Shown here piece by piece: positions 11,830 to 23,930 of a stretch of 64,000 bases of DNA (the stretch's first letter is position 1; every line of letters begins with the position of its first letter). Both the position numbers and the translations under genes were made by a program. This DNA comes from Pseudomonadota bacterium (GTDB lineage: Bacteria; Pseudomonadota; Gammaproteobacteria; Enterobacterales; Enterobacteriaceae), in NCBI GenBank assembly GCA_018261615.1, contig JAGTSE010000010.1, positions 1 through 64,000 on the forward strand, given 5' to 3'. The notes beneath the pieces were generated by a model. It was not told the DNA's origin, did no database searches, and saw only the letters and a list, made by a program, of their open reading frames with translations.

Positions 11830-12821
11830 CATTCGCTCTCCATATTCAGCGGGAAGTGGCAGGCATAAAGATGGTTTCTCGCGCCGGTCAGACGCGGTGT
11901 TTCGACGCATTTGCGCTGCGCATACGGACAGCGCGGCCCGAGGCGGCAACCAATTGGCAGTTGCTCAAGTAGTGGAATGGCGCCGGGCATCGTGTTGAGA
12001 CGGCTTTTATGCGGCATCGCGCTGCCAAAATCCGGGATCGCACGGATTAGCGCCTGCGTATACGGATGGTGCGGCGTGACCACCAGCTCTTCACTGGGCG
12101 CGGTTTCCACCGTTTGCCCGCAATACATTACATTAATGCGGTCGGCCCATTTGCTCAGCATTTGTAAATCGTGGCTGATCAGCATAATGGTGGTGTTGTT
12201 GTTCTGGTTAAGACGGTCAAGCAGGCGGAAGATCTGCGCCTGGGTCGTAGGTTCCATCGCGTTCGTCGGTTCGTCGGCAATCAGCAGGCGCGGTTGGTTA
12301 GCCAGCGCGATGGCGATCATCACTTTCTGACATTCGCCTTCGGTCAACTCGTAAGGGAAACTGCGCATCGTATCTTCGTGATCTTTTATCCCGACGCGGT
12401 GCAATAGCTCGACAGCCCGGCGTTTACGCCAGCCAAAGCGCTGCCACCAGCGGCCTTTCCACGTCCAGCGGGGAATGTTTTGCATCAACTGCTTACCGAC
12501 GCGCTCCGAGGGATCGAGACAGGATTGCGGCTCCTGGAAAATCATCGACACATTATGGCCAAGCAGCTTGCGCCGTTCACGCGCCGAGAGACGCAGCAGG
12601 TCGATATCGTCAAAACGCATGCGATCGGCGGTGACGCGCCAGTTATCTTTGGTGACGCCGCAAATCGCTTTCGCGATCAGGCTTTTTCCCGAACCGGATT
12701 CACCCACCAGACCGCGAATTTCACCTTCTGCAAGCGTCATGCTGATGCGATCGACGGCTTTAACCCAATCATCGCCGGTTTTCACTTCAATGGTCAGATT
12801 GCGGATATCAAGAAGTGGCAT
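11829..12821 (-). CDS. sapD: ABC transporter ATP-binding protein SapD
   Basis: Walker A GESGSGKS; operon order. Confidence 0.95.
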   Translation of the reverse strand: MPLLDIRNLTIEVKTGDDWVKAVDRISMTLAEGEIRGLVGESGSGKSLIAKAICGVTKDNWRVTADRMRFDDIDLLRLSARERRKLLGHNVSMIFQEPQSCLDPSERVGKQLMQNIPRWTWKGRWWQRFGWRKRRAVELLHRVGIKDHEDTMRSFPYELTEGECQKVMIAIALANQPRLLIADEPTNAMEPTTQAQIFRLLDRLNQNNNTTIMLISHDLQMLSKWADRINVMYCGQTVETAPSEELVVTPHHPYTQALIRAIPDFGSAMPHKSRLNTMPGAIPLLEQLPIGCRLGPRCPYAQRKCVETPRLTGARNHLYACHFPLNMESE

Positions 12822-13711
12822 TATTCGACTCCCGCCGCGATCGCACGACGGATCCCGTCGCCGAGGATGTTCACCAGCAGCACGCTAATCATAATGGCCG
12901 CGCCCGGTAGCATCACGGTCCACGGCGCGACATAAATCAGTTCCAGCGCATCGCCGAGCATTGCGCCCCATTCCGGGGAGGGAAGCTGAGCGCCGAGATC
13001 GAGAAAGCCCAGCGCAGCGATATCCAGAATTGCCATCGACAGCGCACGGGTGATTTCCGTCACCATCCCGGCGGTAATATTGGGCAGCACGGTGTACCAG
13101 AGGATATTGCTCGTTGACGCGCCATCAAGCCGGGCGGCCACCACATACTCCTTCTCCAGCTCGTCATGTACCAGGCTGTAGACCGAACGCACCATGCGCG
13201 GCAGCAGCGCCAGCCAGACGGCGAACATCGCATGAGTAAGATGCGGGCCGGCAAACGCCACCACAATAATAGCCAGCAGCAGCGTTGGCAGTGATAACAG
13301 CGTATCGAGAATATGGTTCAGTACAGCTGAGCGCAGCCCGTGGGTGGCGCCCGCAAAAATGCCGAGCGCCAGCCCGCACAGCGTGGCGGCCAGCGTGACG
13401 ATAAATGCACCGCCGACTGTTGGCGCTGCGCCACTCAGCAGACGGCTCAGCACATCACGGCCCAGGTCGTCCGTGCCGAGGAAAAACGACACATCGCCAT
13501 AGCGCGACCATGATGGCGGTAAAAGCTGATAACCGAGGAACTGCTGGTCGATGCCATAAGGCGCGAACCAGTGGCCAAAAATACACAGCAGTGCCAGCGC
13601 GCCGCAGCCGTACAGGCCGATCATCGCAGTGGTATCGCCGTAGAATTGACGCCAGGCTGTGCGCAACGTACCGGGTGGGCGTTTTTCGCTGTAAACGCTA
13701 TCGTAAGGCAT
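12821..13711 (-). CDS. sapC: ABC transporter permease SapC
   Basis: DppC-like permease; operon order. Confidence 0.94.
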   Translation of the reverse strand: MPYDSVYSEKRPPGTLRTAWRQFYGDTTAMIGLYGCGALALLCIFGHWFAPYGIDQQFLGYQLLPPSWSRYGDVSFFLGTDDLGRDVLSRLLSGAAPTVGGAFIVTLAATLCGLALGIFAGATHGLRSAVLNHILDTLLSLPTLLLAIIVVAFAGPHLTHAMFAVWLALLPRMVRSVYSLVHDELEKEYVVAARLDGASTSNILWYTVLPNITAGMVTEITRALSMAILDIAALGFLDLGAQLPSPEWGAMLGDALELIYVAPWTVMLPGAAIMISVLLVNILGDGIRRAIAAGVE

Positions 13712-14663
13712 ACCATTCCTTATGTTTCAACGGGTTCGCCAGCGCACCCAAAATATCCGACAGCACGTTGACAATAATGACCAGCGAGCCAATCACCATC
13801 ACACCGGCCGAAATCACCGCATAATCCTGCTGGCGAATGGCATTAATCAACCAGCGTCCAAGACCAGGCCAACTAAACACCATTTCAGTGATCATCGCCA
13901 GCGTCAGCATGGTGGAAAATTGCAGACCAAGACGCGGGATCACTGGCGGCAGGGCATTATGCAGCACATGGCGGCGCAAAATCGTTACGAGTGAAAGACC
14001 GCGCGTCGCTGCCGCTTTAATGTAGTTTTTATCAAATACATCAATGGTACTGATTCGCATCAGTCGGATCACCTCCGTCGTTGGCGCTACCGCCAGCGTC
14101 ATTACCGGCAATACCAGATGGCGCAGAGCGCTCATCATCATCTCATCGCGCCACGGCGAGTCCGAAAGCCAGGCATCAATCAGTGAGAATCCGGTCACTG
14201 TTTTTACCTGATAGAGCAGGTCGAAGCGCCCGGACACCGGCAGCCAACCAAGGTTGAGCGAAAAGAAAAGCGTTAACAGCAAGGCCAGCCAGAACACTGG
14301 GATGGAAAAGCCGAGCAGCGCAAAGGCGCTGATCAGTGAATCCTGCCACTTACTACGCATCACTCCGGCGAGCATCCCGACCGGAATACCGATCACCAGC
14401 GAGGAGCCAAAAGCCAACAGGCAGAGTTCCATGGTGGCGGGGAACACCTCTTTTAACTGTTCCGAAATAAGCTGGCCGTTAATGCTTGATACGCCAAAAT
14501 CCCAGTGCAACAGACCGTTAAACCAGAACACCCACGCGTTCCACAGCGAGGCGCCCTGTAGGGGCGCGTGGGGAGTGAAATAGCTCAGGCTGAAACCGAC
14601 AAACGTCAGCAAAAAGAGGGTCACCAACAGCAGTAGCAGACGACGCAAAGTAAAGATAATCAT
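13698..14663 (-). CDS. sapB: ABC transporter permease SapB
   Basis: DppB-like permease; operon order. Confidence 0.94.
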   Translation of the reverse strand: MIIFTLRRLLLLLVTLFLLTFVGFSLSYFTPHAPLQGASLWNAWVFWFNGLLHWDFGVSSINGQLISEQLKEVFPATMELCLLAFGSSLVIGIPVGMLAGVMRSKWQDSLISAFALLGFSIPVFWLALLLTLFFSLNLGWLPVSGRFDLLYQVKTVTGFSLIDAWLSDSPWRDEMMMSALRHLVLPVMTLAVAPTTEVIRLMRISTIDVFDKNYIKAAATRGLSLVTILRRHVLHNALPPVIPRLGLQFSTMLTLAMITEMVFSWPGLGRWLINAIRQQDYAVISAGVMVIGSLVIIVNVLSDILGALANPLKHKEWYALR

Positions 14664-16300
14664 GGCTTCGACACCTCTTGTTTATTCCGCGAGACCCCGG
14701 CAAAAGAGGCGCTGCCAAACGGACTCAGCACCAGTCCTTTAATATCATAGCGATACGCCTGCAAACGCAGCGAGGAAGCCAGCGGTAGCACCGGCAATTC
14801 GCGGGCGAGGATCTGCTGGGCTTCGTCATAATCATCAATTCGTGCAGCAAGTTGCTGTGAAGCAAGCGCTTTTTGCAACACGTCGTCGAATTCATGGTTG
14901 CACCAGTGCGCAAAGTTGGTCTGCGAGTTTATTGCAGCGCAACTCAGCAGCGGGCGGAAGAAACTGTCAGGATCGTTACTGTCCGTCGCCCAGCCTGTGA
15001 GTGTTAGATCATGGTTCATATCCATCAATCGCGCTTCCTGGAAGCGCCCTTCCACCGGCACGATCACCACTTTAACACCGACCTGCGCCATATCGGCCTG
15101 GATAAGCTCGGCGGTTTTCAGCGGGCTGGGGTTCCAGGGCTGTGAGCTGGCGGGTACCCACAGTTGTAATGTGAGATTTTCCAGCCCCAGCGCTTTTAGC
15201 CGTTCGCGCGCCTGAGCCGGATCGTATTCAGTGATTTTAGCTTCATTATCATAAGCCCAGGAGGCGCGCGGAAGGATTGACGCTGCCGTTTCCGCTGTGC
15301 CGTAGTAGATCGACTGCATCAGGCGCTGATTATTGATCGACAGCGCCAGCGCATGGCGCACTTGCGGGTTATCCAGCGGCGGTTTGTTGGTATTAAACGC
15401 CAGATAGGCGATGTTCATCCCCGGACGCAGCGTCAGGCGCAGGCGCGGGTCGTCACGCAGAATGGTCAACTGGCTGGCGGCTGGCCACGCCAGTACATCA
15501 CACTCGCCGGTCAGTAATTTTGACAAACGGCCTGTACCGCCGGAGCCTAAATCGACAACTACCTGCTGCATCAGCGGCTTACCGCGCCAGAATTTTTCGT
15601 GACGTTGTAACCGAATGTATTGCCCGGCGCGATACTCATCAAGCTGATAGGGGCCAGTGCCGACCGGTTGGCGATCGATCAGTTCCTGCTGATCTTTTTT
15701 CGCCAGTTCGTCAGCGTATTCTGCCGACATCACGGAGGCATAATGTGTCGCCAGATGCCATAAAAACGAGGCATCTGGTTTTTTCAGGCGAAACTCGACG
15801 GTGCGGTTGTCCAGCTTGCGCACGCTGTCGACGGAATCGGCAAATTGCAAACTATCGAAGTACGGGAAACTATTGCCGTTGACGTTATGCCAGGGATGAT
15901 TGCGGTTGAAAATGCGCTGAAAGGTAAACACTACGTCGTCGGCATTTAATGCGCGGTGCGGTGTGAACCAGGATGTGCTCTGAAAGGCAACGTTATCGCG
16001 CAGACGAAAACGGTAAGTTGCGCCGTTATCCAGCACTTCCCAGCTTTCCGCCAGCTCCGGCACCAGCCGGTAAGTGTAGGGATCTACGTCCAACAAGCGA
16101 TCGTAGAGTTGCGCAGCCAGCGTATCAACAATCAAACCGCTGCTGGCTTTCTGCGGGTTAAAGGTATTGACCTGGCCATTGACGCAATAAACAAAACCGC
16201 TGTCGCGAATATCCGCCAGCGGACCAGGCGTGACTGCCGCCTGGGCGATGCCTGCGATCAGGCTTGCGATCAACAGCAGAGAGGAGAGAACCGGACGCAT
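14660..16300 (-). CDS. sapA: ABC transporter substrate-binding protein SapA
   Basis: SBP_bac_5-like protein with signal peptide; operon order. Confidence 0.95.
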   Translation of the reverse strand: MRPVLSSLLLIASLIAGIAQAAVTPGPLADIRDSGFVYCVNGQVNTFNPQKASSGLIVDTLAAQLYDRLLDVDPYTYRLVPELAESWEVLDNGATYRFRLRDNVAFQSTSWFTPHRALNADDVVFTFQRIFNRNHPWHNVNGNSFPYFDSLQFADSVDSVRKLDNRTVEFRLKKPDASFLWHLATHYASVMSAEYADELAKKDQQELIDRQPVGTGPYQLDEYRAGQYIRLQRHEKFWRGKPLMQQVVVDLGSGGTGRLSKLLTGECDVLAWPAASQLTILRDDPRLRLTLRPGMNIAYLAFNTNKPPLDNPQVRHALALSINNQRLMQSIYYGTAETAASILPRASWAYDNEAKITEYDPAQARERLKALGLENLTLQLWVPASSQPWNPSPLKTAELIQADMAQVGVKVVIVPVEGRFQEARLMDMNHDLTLTGWATDSNDPDSFFRPLLSCAAINSQTNFAHWCNHEFDDVLQKALASQQLAARIDDYDEAQQILARELPVLPLASSLRLQAYRYDIKGLVLSPFGSASFAGVSRNKQEVSKP

Positions 16301-16398
16301 GATTTATTCAACATGTTTAAATTCATGAACAAAGTGTATCGCACTTGCGATGGCTTCGTACAAATGTCTGCAAGCGACTGCTGTTATTGTCGGCGATT

Positions 16399-17370
16399 TC
16401 AGCTTATTTGATGCTTTTTCAGCAGCGCTCGTAGCTGGTGATAGGTCAGTCCCAGCAATTCCGCCGCGCGTTTTTGGTTAAATTTCGCCTGTTGCAGACT
16501 TTGTTGTAACAGCTGCTTTTCCTGATGGTGCTGAAACTGACGCAGATCCAGCGGCAGAGAGATTGAGGTATTTTCATCAACCTTCTGCGCACTCAATGTA
16601 CGGTTAAATGGATCAATAATGATGGTATCAAGCGGCTCATCGCTGCGCCCATGACGATACACTGAACGTTCCACCACGTTTTTCAGTTCGCGAATATTTC
16701 CGGGCCAGGCGTAACTCATCAGCACATCGCGGGCACGATCGGTAAAGCCGGGGAACAGCGGCAACTTAAGTTCCCGGCACATCTGAATAGCAAAGTGATC
16801 GGCCATCAGCATGATATCGCTCTGACGCTGTCGCAGCGGCGGCAATAGCACTACGTCAAAGGCCAGCCTGTCGAGCAGATCGGCGCGGAAGATGCCATCC
16901 TGCACCATCTGCGGCAGGTCGGCATTGGTGGCGCAGACCAGCCGCACATTCACCTGCAAAGGCTGGCTGCCGCCCACGCGTTCGAGTTCGCCATATTCAA
17001 TGACCCGCAGGAGTTTTTCCTGTACCAGCATCGGCGCGGTGGCCAGCTCGTCGAGAAACAGTGTTCCGCCGTCGGCACGCTCAAAGCGGCCTGGATGGCG
17101 CTTCTGCGCGCCGGTAAAGGCGCCGGCTTCGTGGCCGAATAATTCGGAATCCAGCAGATTTTCATTCAGCGCCGCGCAGTTAAGCGAGATGAATGGCCCT
17201 TGCCAGCGCGAGGAGAGGAAATGCAGACGGTTTGCAATCAACTCTTTACCGGTGCCGCGCTCACCGATGATCAGTACCGGTTTATCGATCGGCGCAAGGC
17301 GCGAAACCTGTTCCAGAACCTCGATAAAACTATTGGCCTCACCGAGCAGGTTATCCTTGTATTCTGACAT
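16399..17370 (-). CDS. pspF: Psp operon sigma54 transcriptional activator
   Basis: GERGTGKE Walker A, AAA+ domain with GAFTGA motif (HEAGAFTGAQ), C-terminal HTH; divergent from pspA. Confidence 0.96.
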   Translation of the reverse strand: MSEYKDNLLGEANSFIEVLEQVSRLAPIDKPVLIIGERGTGKELIANRLHFLSSRWQGPFISLNCAALNENLLDSELFGHEAGAFTGAQKRHPGRFERADGGTLFLDELATAPMLVQEKLLRVIEYGELERVGGSQPLQVNVRLVCATNADLPQMVQDGIFRADLLDRLAFDVVLLPPLRQRQSDIMLMADHFAIQMCRELKLPLFPGFTDRARDVLMSYAWPGNIRELKNVVERSVYRHGRSDEPLDTIIIDPFNRTLSAQKVDENTSISLPLDLRQFQHHQEKQLLQQSLQQAKFNQKRAAELLGLTYHQLRALLKKHQIS

Positions 17371-17468
17371 GATGAAATTCACCATTAGTTGGTTTTATTA
17401 ACCACTCTAAATGAAAAAACCGCTGCGGTAAAATTATTCAACTTATTAAAAATCAATTAAATAAAAAC

Positions 17469-17486
17469 CTGGCACGAAGATTGTAA
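17469..17486 (+). promoter_or_regulatory. Sigma54 (-24/-12) promoter of pspABCD
   Basis: cTGGCACgaagaTTGTA upstream of pspA, downstream of divergent pspF. Confidence 0.8.
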
Positions 17487-17537
17487 TAAGTCTGTAGCAG
17501 GGCCACGCCCGATTACAGAAATGAAGAGGAACTGATT

Positions 17538-18206
17538 ATGGGTATTTTTTCTCGTTTTGCCGACATCGTGAACGCCAACATTAACTCGCTGTTGGAAAAG
17601 GCGGAAGATCCGCAGAAACTGGTGCGCCTGATGATTCAGGAGATGGAAGATACGCTGGTTGAAGTGCGTTCAACTTCAGCGCGTGCGCTGGCAGAAAAAA
17701 AACAGCTGACGCGCCGTATTGAGCAGGCCACCGCCCAGCAGGAAGAGTGGCAGGAGAAAGCCGAACTGGCGCTGCGTAAAGATAAAGACGATCTGGCGCG
17801 TGCGGCGCTGATCGAAAAACAGAAAGTTACCGCGCTGATTGAGACCCTGGGCCAGGAAGTGACGCTAGTGGATGAAAGTCTGGCGCGGATGAAAAAAGAG
17901 ATTGGCGAGCTGGAAAACAAACTCAGCGAAACTCGTGCTCGTCAGCAGGCGCTTACCCTTCGCCACCAGGCGGCCAGCTCCTCGCGCGATGTGCGCCGTC
18001 AACTGGACAGCGGCAAACTGGATGAGGCGATGGCGCGTTTTGAATCCTTCGAACGTCGTATCGATCATATGGAAGCGGAAGCCGAAAGCCACGGCTTTGG
18101 TAAACAAAAATCGCTGGATCAGCAATTTGCCGAGCTGCGTGCGGATGACGAAATCAGCGAGCAACTGGCGCAACTGAAAGCCAAAATGAAACAGGACAAT
18201 CAATAA
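17538..18206 (+). CDS. pspA: Phage shock protein A
   Basis: [45 protein letters not shown]. Confidence 0.98.
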   Translation: MGIFSRFADIVNANINSLLEKAEDPQKLVRLMIQEMEDTLVEVRSTSARALAEKKQLTRRIEQATAQQEEWQEKAELALRKDKDDLARAALIEKQKVTALIETLGQEVTLVDESLARMKKEIGELENKLSETRARQQALTLRHQAASSSRDVRRQLDSGKLDEAMARFESFERRIDHMEAEAESHGFGKQKSLDQQFAELRADDEISEQLAQLKAKMKQDNQ

Positions 18207-18256
18207 TAATAAGGCGGTATCAGAAGATGCCGCCTCACTTGCTGTAAGGAGTACAC

Positions 18257-18478
18257 ATGAGCACGCTTTTTCTGGCTATACCCCTGACGCTATTTATCCT
18301 GTTTGTTCTGCCCGTCTGGTTATGGCTGCATTACAACAATCGCCAGCGCGGCGATCTGAATCAGAACGAGCAGCAGCGGCTCCAGCAACTTTCCGCCGAA
18401 GCTGCGAGAATGCGCGAACGTATTCAGGCGCTGGAAGATATTCTTGATGCTGAACACCCGAACTGGAGGGAGCGCTGA
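18257..18478 (+). CDS. pspB: Phage shock protein B
   Basis: Small TM protein; operon order. Confidence 0.95.
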   Translation: MSTLFLAIPLTLFILFVLPVWLWLHYNNRQRGDLNQNEQQRLQQLSAEAARMRERIQALEDILDAEHPNWRER

Positions 18479-18837
18479 TGGCAACGTTAGATCTGAATAA
18501 GAAATTATGGCGTATCCCGCAGCGCGGCAAACTGGGCGGCGTCTGTGCCGGCATTGCGCAGTATCTGGATATCAAAGTCAAAGTGGTGCGTATTCTGGCG
18601 ATCCTGGCGATGTGTTTCGGCTTGTTTTTCTTCGTCGTCGCCGCCTATATTGTGCTGTTTTTTGTCCTCGACCCGCTGCCGGATAATTACGCGGAAGGGG
18701 AACGCGCCCCTTCCAGCAGCGAACTGCTCGATACCGTCGATGCTCAGTTGGCTGAAGGGGAACATCGCCTGCGTCAGATGGAACGCTATGTCACCTCCGA
18801 CAGCTTCTCGCTGCGCAGCCGTTTCCGTCAGCTATAA
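18478..18837 (+). CDS. pspC: Phage shock protein C
   Basis: PspC domain (WRIPQRGKLGGVCAGIAQYLDI). Confidence 0.96.
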   Translation: MATLDLNKKLWRIPQRGKLGGVCAGIAQYLDIKVKVVRILAILAMCFGLFFFVVAAYIVLFFVLDPLPDNYAEGERAPSSSELLDTVDAQLAEGEHRLRQMERYVTSDSFSLRSRFRQL

Positions 18838-18847
18838 GAGGTAAATC

Positions 18848-19084
18848 ATGAATCGTCACTGGCAACAGGCACGCCAGCATGTCAAACCGGGATTGAAATT
18901 CGCCGGTAAGCTGGTTTTGTTTACCGCGCTGCGTTATGGCCCGGCGGGCGTGGCCGGTTGGGCGGTTAAATCTGTTGCCCGCCGTCCGGCCAGAGTACTG
19001 CTGGCATTTGCGCTGGAACCGTTACTGAAACGTGCAGCGGATAAATTTTCTCGCCGCTTTATGGCCGAGAGGCATGTAAAATAA
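18848..19084 (+). CDS. pspD: Phage shock protein D
   Basis: Operon order and sequence. Confidence 0.9.
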   Translation: MNRHWQQARQHVKPGLKFAGKLVLFTALRYGPAGVAGWAVKSVARRPARVLLAFALEPLLKRAADKFSRRFMAERHVK

Positions 19085-19118
19085 GTGATTTATGGCTTCA
19101 CCCTAAGGGCAATGCTGC

Positions 19119-20522
19119 ATGGCGATGGACCGATTTAAGAACGAACTGAATGCGCTGGTGAACCGCGGCATGGACAGGCATTTACGCCTCGCGGTTACCG
19201 GCCTGAGTCGCAGTGGAAAAACCGCGTTTATCACAGCACTGGTCAATCAACTTCTTACCCTGCATGCTGGTGCGCGATTGCCGCTGCTGAGCGCCGTGCG
19301 CGAAGAACGGTTGCTGGGCGTGAAACGCGTCCCCCAGCGTGATTTTGGCATTCCCCGTTTCACCTACGATGAAGGGCTGGCCCAGCTTTATGGAATGCCG
19401 CCCGCATGGCCGACGCCAACGCGCGGCGTCAGCGAAATTCGTCTGGCGCTGCGTTTCCGCTCAAATGATTCGCTGCTGCGCCATTTCAAAGAGACCTCCA
19501 CGCTCTATCTGGAGATTGTCGATTATCCCGGCGAGTGGCTGCTGGATTTACCGATGCTGGCGCAGGACTACCTAAGCTGGTCGCGGCAGATGAACGGGCT
19601 TTTACAGGGGCAACACCAGGCTTGGTCGCAAAAATGGCGCGCGTTGTGCGCCGATCTCGATCCGCTTGCGCCAGCCGATGAGAACCGTCTGGCGGAGATC
19701 GCTGCGGCCTGGACGGGCTATCTGCATCAGTGCAAACGTGAAGGTCTGCATTTTATTCAGCCAGGGCGCTTTGTTCTACCGGGCGATATGGCGGGGGCGC
19801 CCGCGCTGCAATTCTTCCCGTGGCCGGATGTCGATGGCGGTGGCGAGACGAAACTGGTACAGGCCGATAAACACACCAATGCCGGGATGCTGCGCGAGCG
19901 CTACAACTATTACTGTGAACATGTGGTGAAGGACTTCTACAAACATCACTTTTTGAAGTTCGATCGCCAGATTGTGCTGGTGGATTGTCTGCAACCTCTG
20001 AACAACGGTCCGCAGGCGTTCAATGATATGCGGCTGGCACTGACTCAACTGATGCAAAGTTTCCATTATGGCCAGCGCACGCTGTTCCGCCGTCTGTTTT
20101 CGCCGGTGATCGATAAATTGCTGTTTGCCGCCACCAAAGCCGACCATGTGACACTCGATCAGCACGCCAATATGGTGTCGTTGCTGCAACAGCTAATCCA
20201 GGATGCCTGGCAGAATGCGGCTTTTGAAGGTATCAGCATGGATTGCATGGGGCTGGCATCGGTGCAGGCGACGCAGAGCGGCATCATTGAGGTGAATGGC
20301 GAGAAAATCCCGGCCTTGCGCGGGCATCGTCTGAATGACGGTACGCCATTAACCTTTTATCCGGGCGAAGTGCCCGCGCGACTGCCGGGGCAGACGTTCT
20401 GGGATAAACAGGGTTTCAGTTTCGAAGCTTTTCGTCCGCAGGCGATGGATGTGGATACGCCGCTACCGCACATTCGCCTCGACGCCGCGCTGGAGTTTTT
20501 AATTGGAGATAAATTGCGATGA
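19119..20522 (+). CDS. ycjX: YcjX family P-loop GTPase-like protein
   Basis: Walker [11 protein letters not shown]; synteny with psp and ycjF. Confidence 0.94.
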   Translation: MAMDRFKNELNALVNRGMDRHLRLAVTGLSRSGKTAFITALVNQLLTLHAGARLPLLSAVREERLLGVKRVPQRDFGIPRFTYDEGLAQLYGMPPAWPTPTRGVSEIRLALRFRSNDSLLRHFKETSTLYLEIVDYPGEWLLDLPMLAQDYLSWSRQMNGLLQGQHQAWSQKWRALCADLDPLAPADENRLAEIAAAWTGYLHQCKREGLHFIQPGRFVLPGDMAGAPALQFFPWPDVDGGGETKLVQADKHTNAGMLRERYNYYCEHVVKDFYKHHFLKFDRQIVLVDCLQPLNNGPQAFNDMRLALTQLMQSFHYGQRTLFRRLFSPVIDKLLFAATKADHVTLDQHANMVSLLQQLIQDAWQNAAFEGISMDCMGLASVQATQSGIIEVNGEKIPALRGHRLNDGTPLTFYPGEVPARLPGQTFWDKQGFSFEAFRPQAMDVDTPLPHIRLDAALEFLIGDKLR

Positions 20523-21568
20523 GCGAGCCGCTAAAGCCAAGAATCGATTTCGCCGGGCCGCTGGAAACAGAAACCGACACACAGTTTAAAGGCGCGCAAA
20601 CTTTTGACGAGCAGCAGGCGGAGAAATTCTCGCCACTCATCACTGACGATTTGCCTGCTGAGGGGCAGGCGGAAGCCGTAGTGGAATCCGCGCTGCGCCC
20701 GAAGCGCACTCTGTGGCGCAAAATGGTCAGCGCCGGGCTGTCGCTGTTTGGCGTGAGCGTTATCGGTCAGGGTGTGCAGTGGACGATGAACGCCTGGCAA
20801 ACCCAGGACTGGGTCGCGCTCGGCGGCTGTGCGGCCGGCGCGCTGATCATCGGCGCTGGTGTCGGTTCGGTCGCCAGCGAATGGCGGCGGCTCTGGCGTT
20901 TGCGGCAGCGAGCCCAGGAGCGTGAAGAAGCCCGTGATTTGCTGCACAGTCATGCCACCGGGAAAGGCCGCGCGTTTTGCGAAAAACTGGCGCAACAGGC
21001 TGGCATCGATCATGCACACCCGGCAATGCAGCGCTGGTATGCCGCCATTCACGAAACGCAAAGCGATCGTGAAATTGTCAGCCTCTACGCTCATCTGGTA
21101 CAACCGGTGCTGGATGCGCAAGCGCGGCGCGAAATCAGCCGTTCGGCGGCCGAATCCACATTGATGATCGCGGTCAGCCCGCTGGCGCTGGTGGATATGG
21201 CGTTTATCGCCTGGCGCAACTTGCGGCTGATCAATCGTATCGCCACGCTTTATGGGATCGAACTGGGCTATTACAGCCGCTTGCGGTTGTTCCGCCTGGT
21301 ACTGCTGAATATTGCCTTTGCCGGTGCCAGCGAACTGGTGCGCGAAGTGGGAATGGACTGGGTATCGCAGGATCTCGCGGCGCGGCTTTCTGCCCGTGCC
21401 GCACAGGGAATTGGCGCCGGGTTGCTGACGGCGCGTCTGGGAATTAAGGCAATGGAATTGTGCCGCCCTTTGCCGTGGCTGGATGACGATAAACCCCGAC
21501 TTGGCGATTTTCGTCGCCAGTTGATTAGCCAGCTTAGAGTGGCCTTGCAAAAGCGGCCTACGGAATAA
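20519..21568 (+). CDS. ycjF: YcjF inner membrane protein (DUF697)
   Basis: Synteny and sequence; overlaps ycjX stop. Confidence 0.93.
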   Translation: MSEPLKPRIDFAGPLETETDTQFKGAQTFDEQQAEKFSPLITDDLPAEGQAEAVVESALRPKRTLWRKMVSAGLSLFGVSVIGQGVQWTMNAWQTQDWVALGGCAAGALIIGAGVGSVASEWRRLWRLRQRAQEREEARDLLHSHATGKGRAFCEKLAQQAGIDHAHPAMQRWYAAIHETQSDREIVSLYAHLVQPVLDAQARREISRSAAESTLMIAVSPLALVDMAFIAWRNLRLINRIATLYGIELGYYSRLRLFRLVLLNIAFAGASELVREVGMDWVSQDLAARLSARAAQGIGAGLLTARLGIKAMELCRPLPWLDDDKPRLGDFRRQLISQLRVALQKRPTE

Positions 21569-21712
21569 AAAACAGCGTTGCGCGCTTATCTTTACAGCGT
21601 AATGCCGCTATTTCCGGCAGGCTGTCAATATTTGTTGACAGACATCTTCCTGCCAGCCAGGAAGTGTCTTATCATCCTTTTATTACGTGAATGAAAAAGG
21701 GTGGTTATTCCC

Positions 21713-23254
21713 ATGCGTCTTGAAGTTTTTTGCGAGGATCGTCTTGGTCTGGCACGTGAATTGCTCGATTTACTGGTGCTGCGCGGTATTGATTTGCGCG
21801 GTATTGAAATTGACCCGGTCGGGCGCATTTACCTCAATTTCGCCGCGCTTCAGTTCGATACATTCAGTAGCCTGATGGCCGAAATTCGCCGCATTCCCGG
21901 CGTTACCGACGTTCGCACCGTATCATGGATGCCTTCTGAACGTGAGCACCGCGCCCTTAGCGCATTGCTGGAGGCACTGCCGGAGCCGGTGCTGTCGCTG
22001 GATATGAAAAGTAAAATTGAGCTGGCAAACCCGGCCAGTTGTCAGCTTTTCACGCAGGATATCGACAAATTACGCAACCACAATGCTGCGCAACTGATCC
22101 CCGGTTTTAACTTTCAGCGCTGGCTGGAGGGGAACCCGCATCACTCCTATAGCGAACATGTGGTGATCGGCGGACAAAACTTCCTGATGGAAATTACCCC
22201 GGTTCATCTGGAAGGGGAAACCGGCGAACCGATGCTGACTGGCGCCGTTGTTATGCTGCGTTCCACCGTACGCATGGGGCGGCAGTTACAGAATATCATC
22301 CCGCAGGATATCAGCGCCTTCAACCTGATTGTCGCTGCCAGCCAGAAGATGAAGCATGTTGTCGAGCAGGCGCGCAAACTGGCGACGCTGACCGCACCGC
22401 TGTTGATCACCGGTGATACAGGCACAGGGAAAGATTTGCTGGCGCATGCCTGCCACCTTGCCAGCCCGCGAGCGACAAAGCCATATCTGGCGCTGAACTG
22501 CGCATCGATCCCGGAAGAATCGGTCGAGAGTGAACTTTTCGGTCATGCGCCGGAAGGGAAAAAAGGCTTCTTTGAACAGGCTAACGGCGGCTCGGTGCTG
22601 CTGGATGAAATTGGCGAAATGTCTCCGCGTATGCAGGTCAAACTGCTGCGTTTCCTCAACGATGGTACCTTCCGCCGCGTTGGCGAAGATCATGAAGTGC
22701 ATGTTGATGTCAGAGTGATTTGCGCCACGCAACGTAACCTGGTGGAGCTGGTACAGAAGGGGTTATTTCGCGAGGATCTCTATTATCGTCTGAATGTCCT
22801 GACGCTGAATTTGCCGCCACTGCGCGAACGTCCGCAGGACATCATGCCGCTGACGGAACTGTTTGTCGCCCGTTTCGCCGATGAGCAGGGCGTACCACGG
22901 CCGAAATTAGCGCAGGATTTGCCGCCGTTGCTGAACCGCTATAGCTGGCCGGGCAACGTCCGTCAGTTGAAAAACGCCATTTATCGGGCGTTAACGCAAC
23001 TGGAAGGTTATGAACTGCGCGCGCAGGATATTATGTTGCCGGATTACGACGCGGCAGCTGTGGAGGTAGATGAGGATGCAATGGAAGGCTCGCTGGATGA
23101 GATCACCAGCCGTTTTGAACGTTCGGTGCTGACGCAGCTTTATCGCAACTATCCCAGTACGCGTAAACTGGCGCGCAGGCTTGGCGTATCGCACACGGCG
23201 ATTGCCAATAAGTTGCGGGAATATGGTTTAAGCCAGAAGAAAAACGAAGAGTAA
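21713..23254 (+). CDS. tyrR: Transcriptional regulator TyrR
   Basis: MRLEVFCEDRLGLARELLDLLVLRGIDLRGIEID; AAA+ domain and C-terminal HTH. Confidence 0.97.
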   Translation: MRLEVFCEDRLGLARELLDLLVLRGIDLRGIEIDPVGRIYLNFAALQFDTFSSLMAEIRRIPGVTDVRTVSWMPSEREHRALSALLEALPEPVLSLDMKSKIELANPASCQLFTQDIDKLRNHNAAQLIPGFNFQRWLEGNPHHSYSEHVVIGGQNFLMEITPVHLEGETGEPMLTGAVVMLRSTVRMGRQLQNIIPQDISAFNLIVAASQKMKHVVEQARKLATLTAPLLITGDTGTGKDLLAHACHLASPRATKPYLALNCASIPEESVESELFGHAPEGKKGFFEQANGGSVLLDEIGEMSPRMQVKLLRFLNDGTFRRVGEDHEVHVDVRVICATQRNLVELVQKGLFREDLYYRLNVLTLNLPPLRERPQDIMPLTELFVARFADEQGVPRPKLAQDLPPLLNRYSWPGNVRQLKNAIYRALTQLEGYELRAQDIMLPDYDAAAVEVDEDAMEGSLDEITSRFERSVLTQLYRNYPSTRKLARRLGVSHTAIANKLREYGLSQKKNEE

Positions 23255-23307
23255 AGAAAAACGAAGAGTAAAGAAAAACCGGCAGCACTCGCTGCCGGGC
23301 TGAAATA

Positions 23308-23814
23308 TCACGCTTTCAGAACATCAAGTGCCGCGGTGTAATCCGGTTCAGTGGTAATTTCATTGACCAACTGGCTGAAAATAACCTTATCGTTTTCATC
23401 AAGCACCACCACAGCGCGTGCCGCCAGGCCTTTCAGTGCGCCTTCAGAAATACCAACGCCGTAGTTTTCCAGGAAATCAGTGTTACGCAGCGTTGACAGC
23501 GTAACCACATTGCTCAGGCCTTCCGCGCCACAGAAGCGGGATTGCGCAAACGGCAGATCGGCAGAAATACATAACACCACTGTGTTGCTAATTTCAGTGG
23601 CTAACTGGTTGAATTTTCGCACAGAAGCTGCACAAACACCGGTATCAATGCTCGGGAAAATGTTCAGGACTTTGCGTTTGCCCGAGAACTGTGCAAGAGA
23701 GACGTCAGACAGGTCTTTAGCCACAAGCGTAAACGGTTTGGCTTGTGCGCCAACCTGCGGGATTGCGCCTGCAACGGGAACCGGATTGCCCTGAAAATGA
23801 ACGAGTTGTGACAT
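23308..23814 (-). CDS. tpx: Thiol peroxidase
   Basis: [34 protein letters not shown] active-site Cys. Confidence 0.97.
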   Translation of the reverse strand: MSQLVHFQGNPVPVAGAIPQVGAQAKPFTLVAKDLSDVSLAQFSGKRKVLNIFPSIDTGVCAASVRKFNQLATEISNTVVLCISADLPFAQSRFCGAEGLSNVVTLSTLRNTDFLENYGVGISEGALKGLAARAVVVLDENDKVIFSQLVNEITTEPDYTAALDVLKA

Positions 23815-23930
23815 AATATCTTCCTGTTTACATATAATTAACGTCGGGGCTAGTGTATGCCATCCGCCGAGAACACGGCAAAACAATTTTCATATCTATA
23901 CTGGTTTATATTGCGGCAGAGGAGGTAGGA

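Noticed and set aside
20531-21550. 339-aa minus-strand ORF
   Set aside because: Antisense to ycjF across its length; codon-bias artefact.
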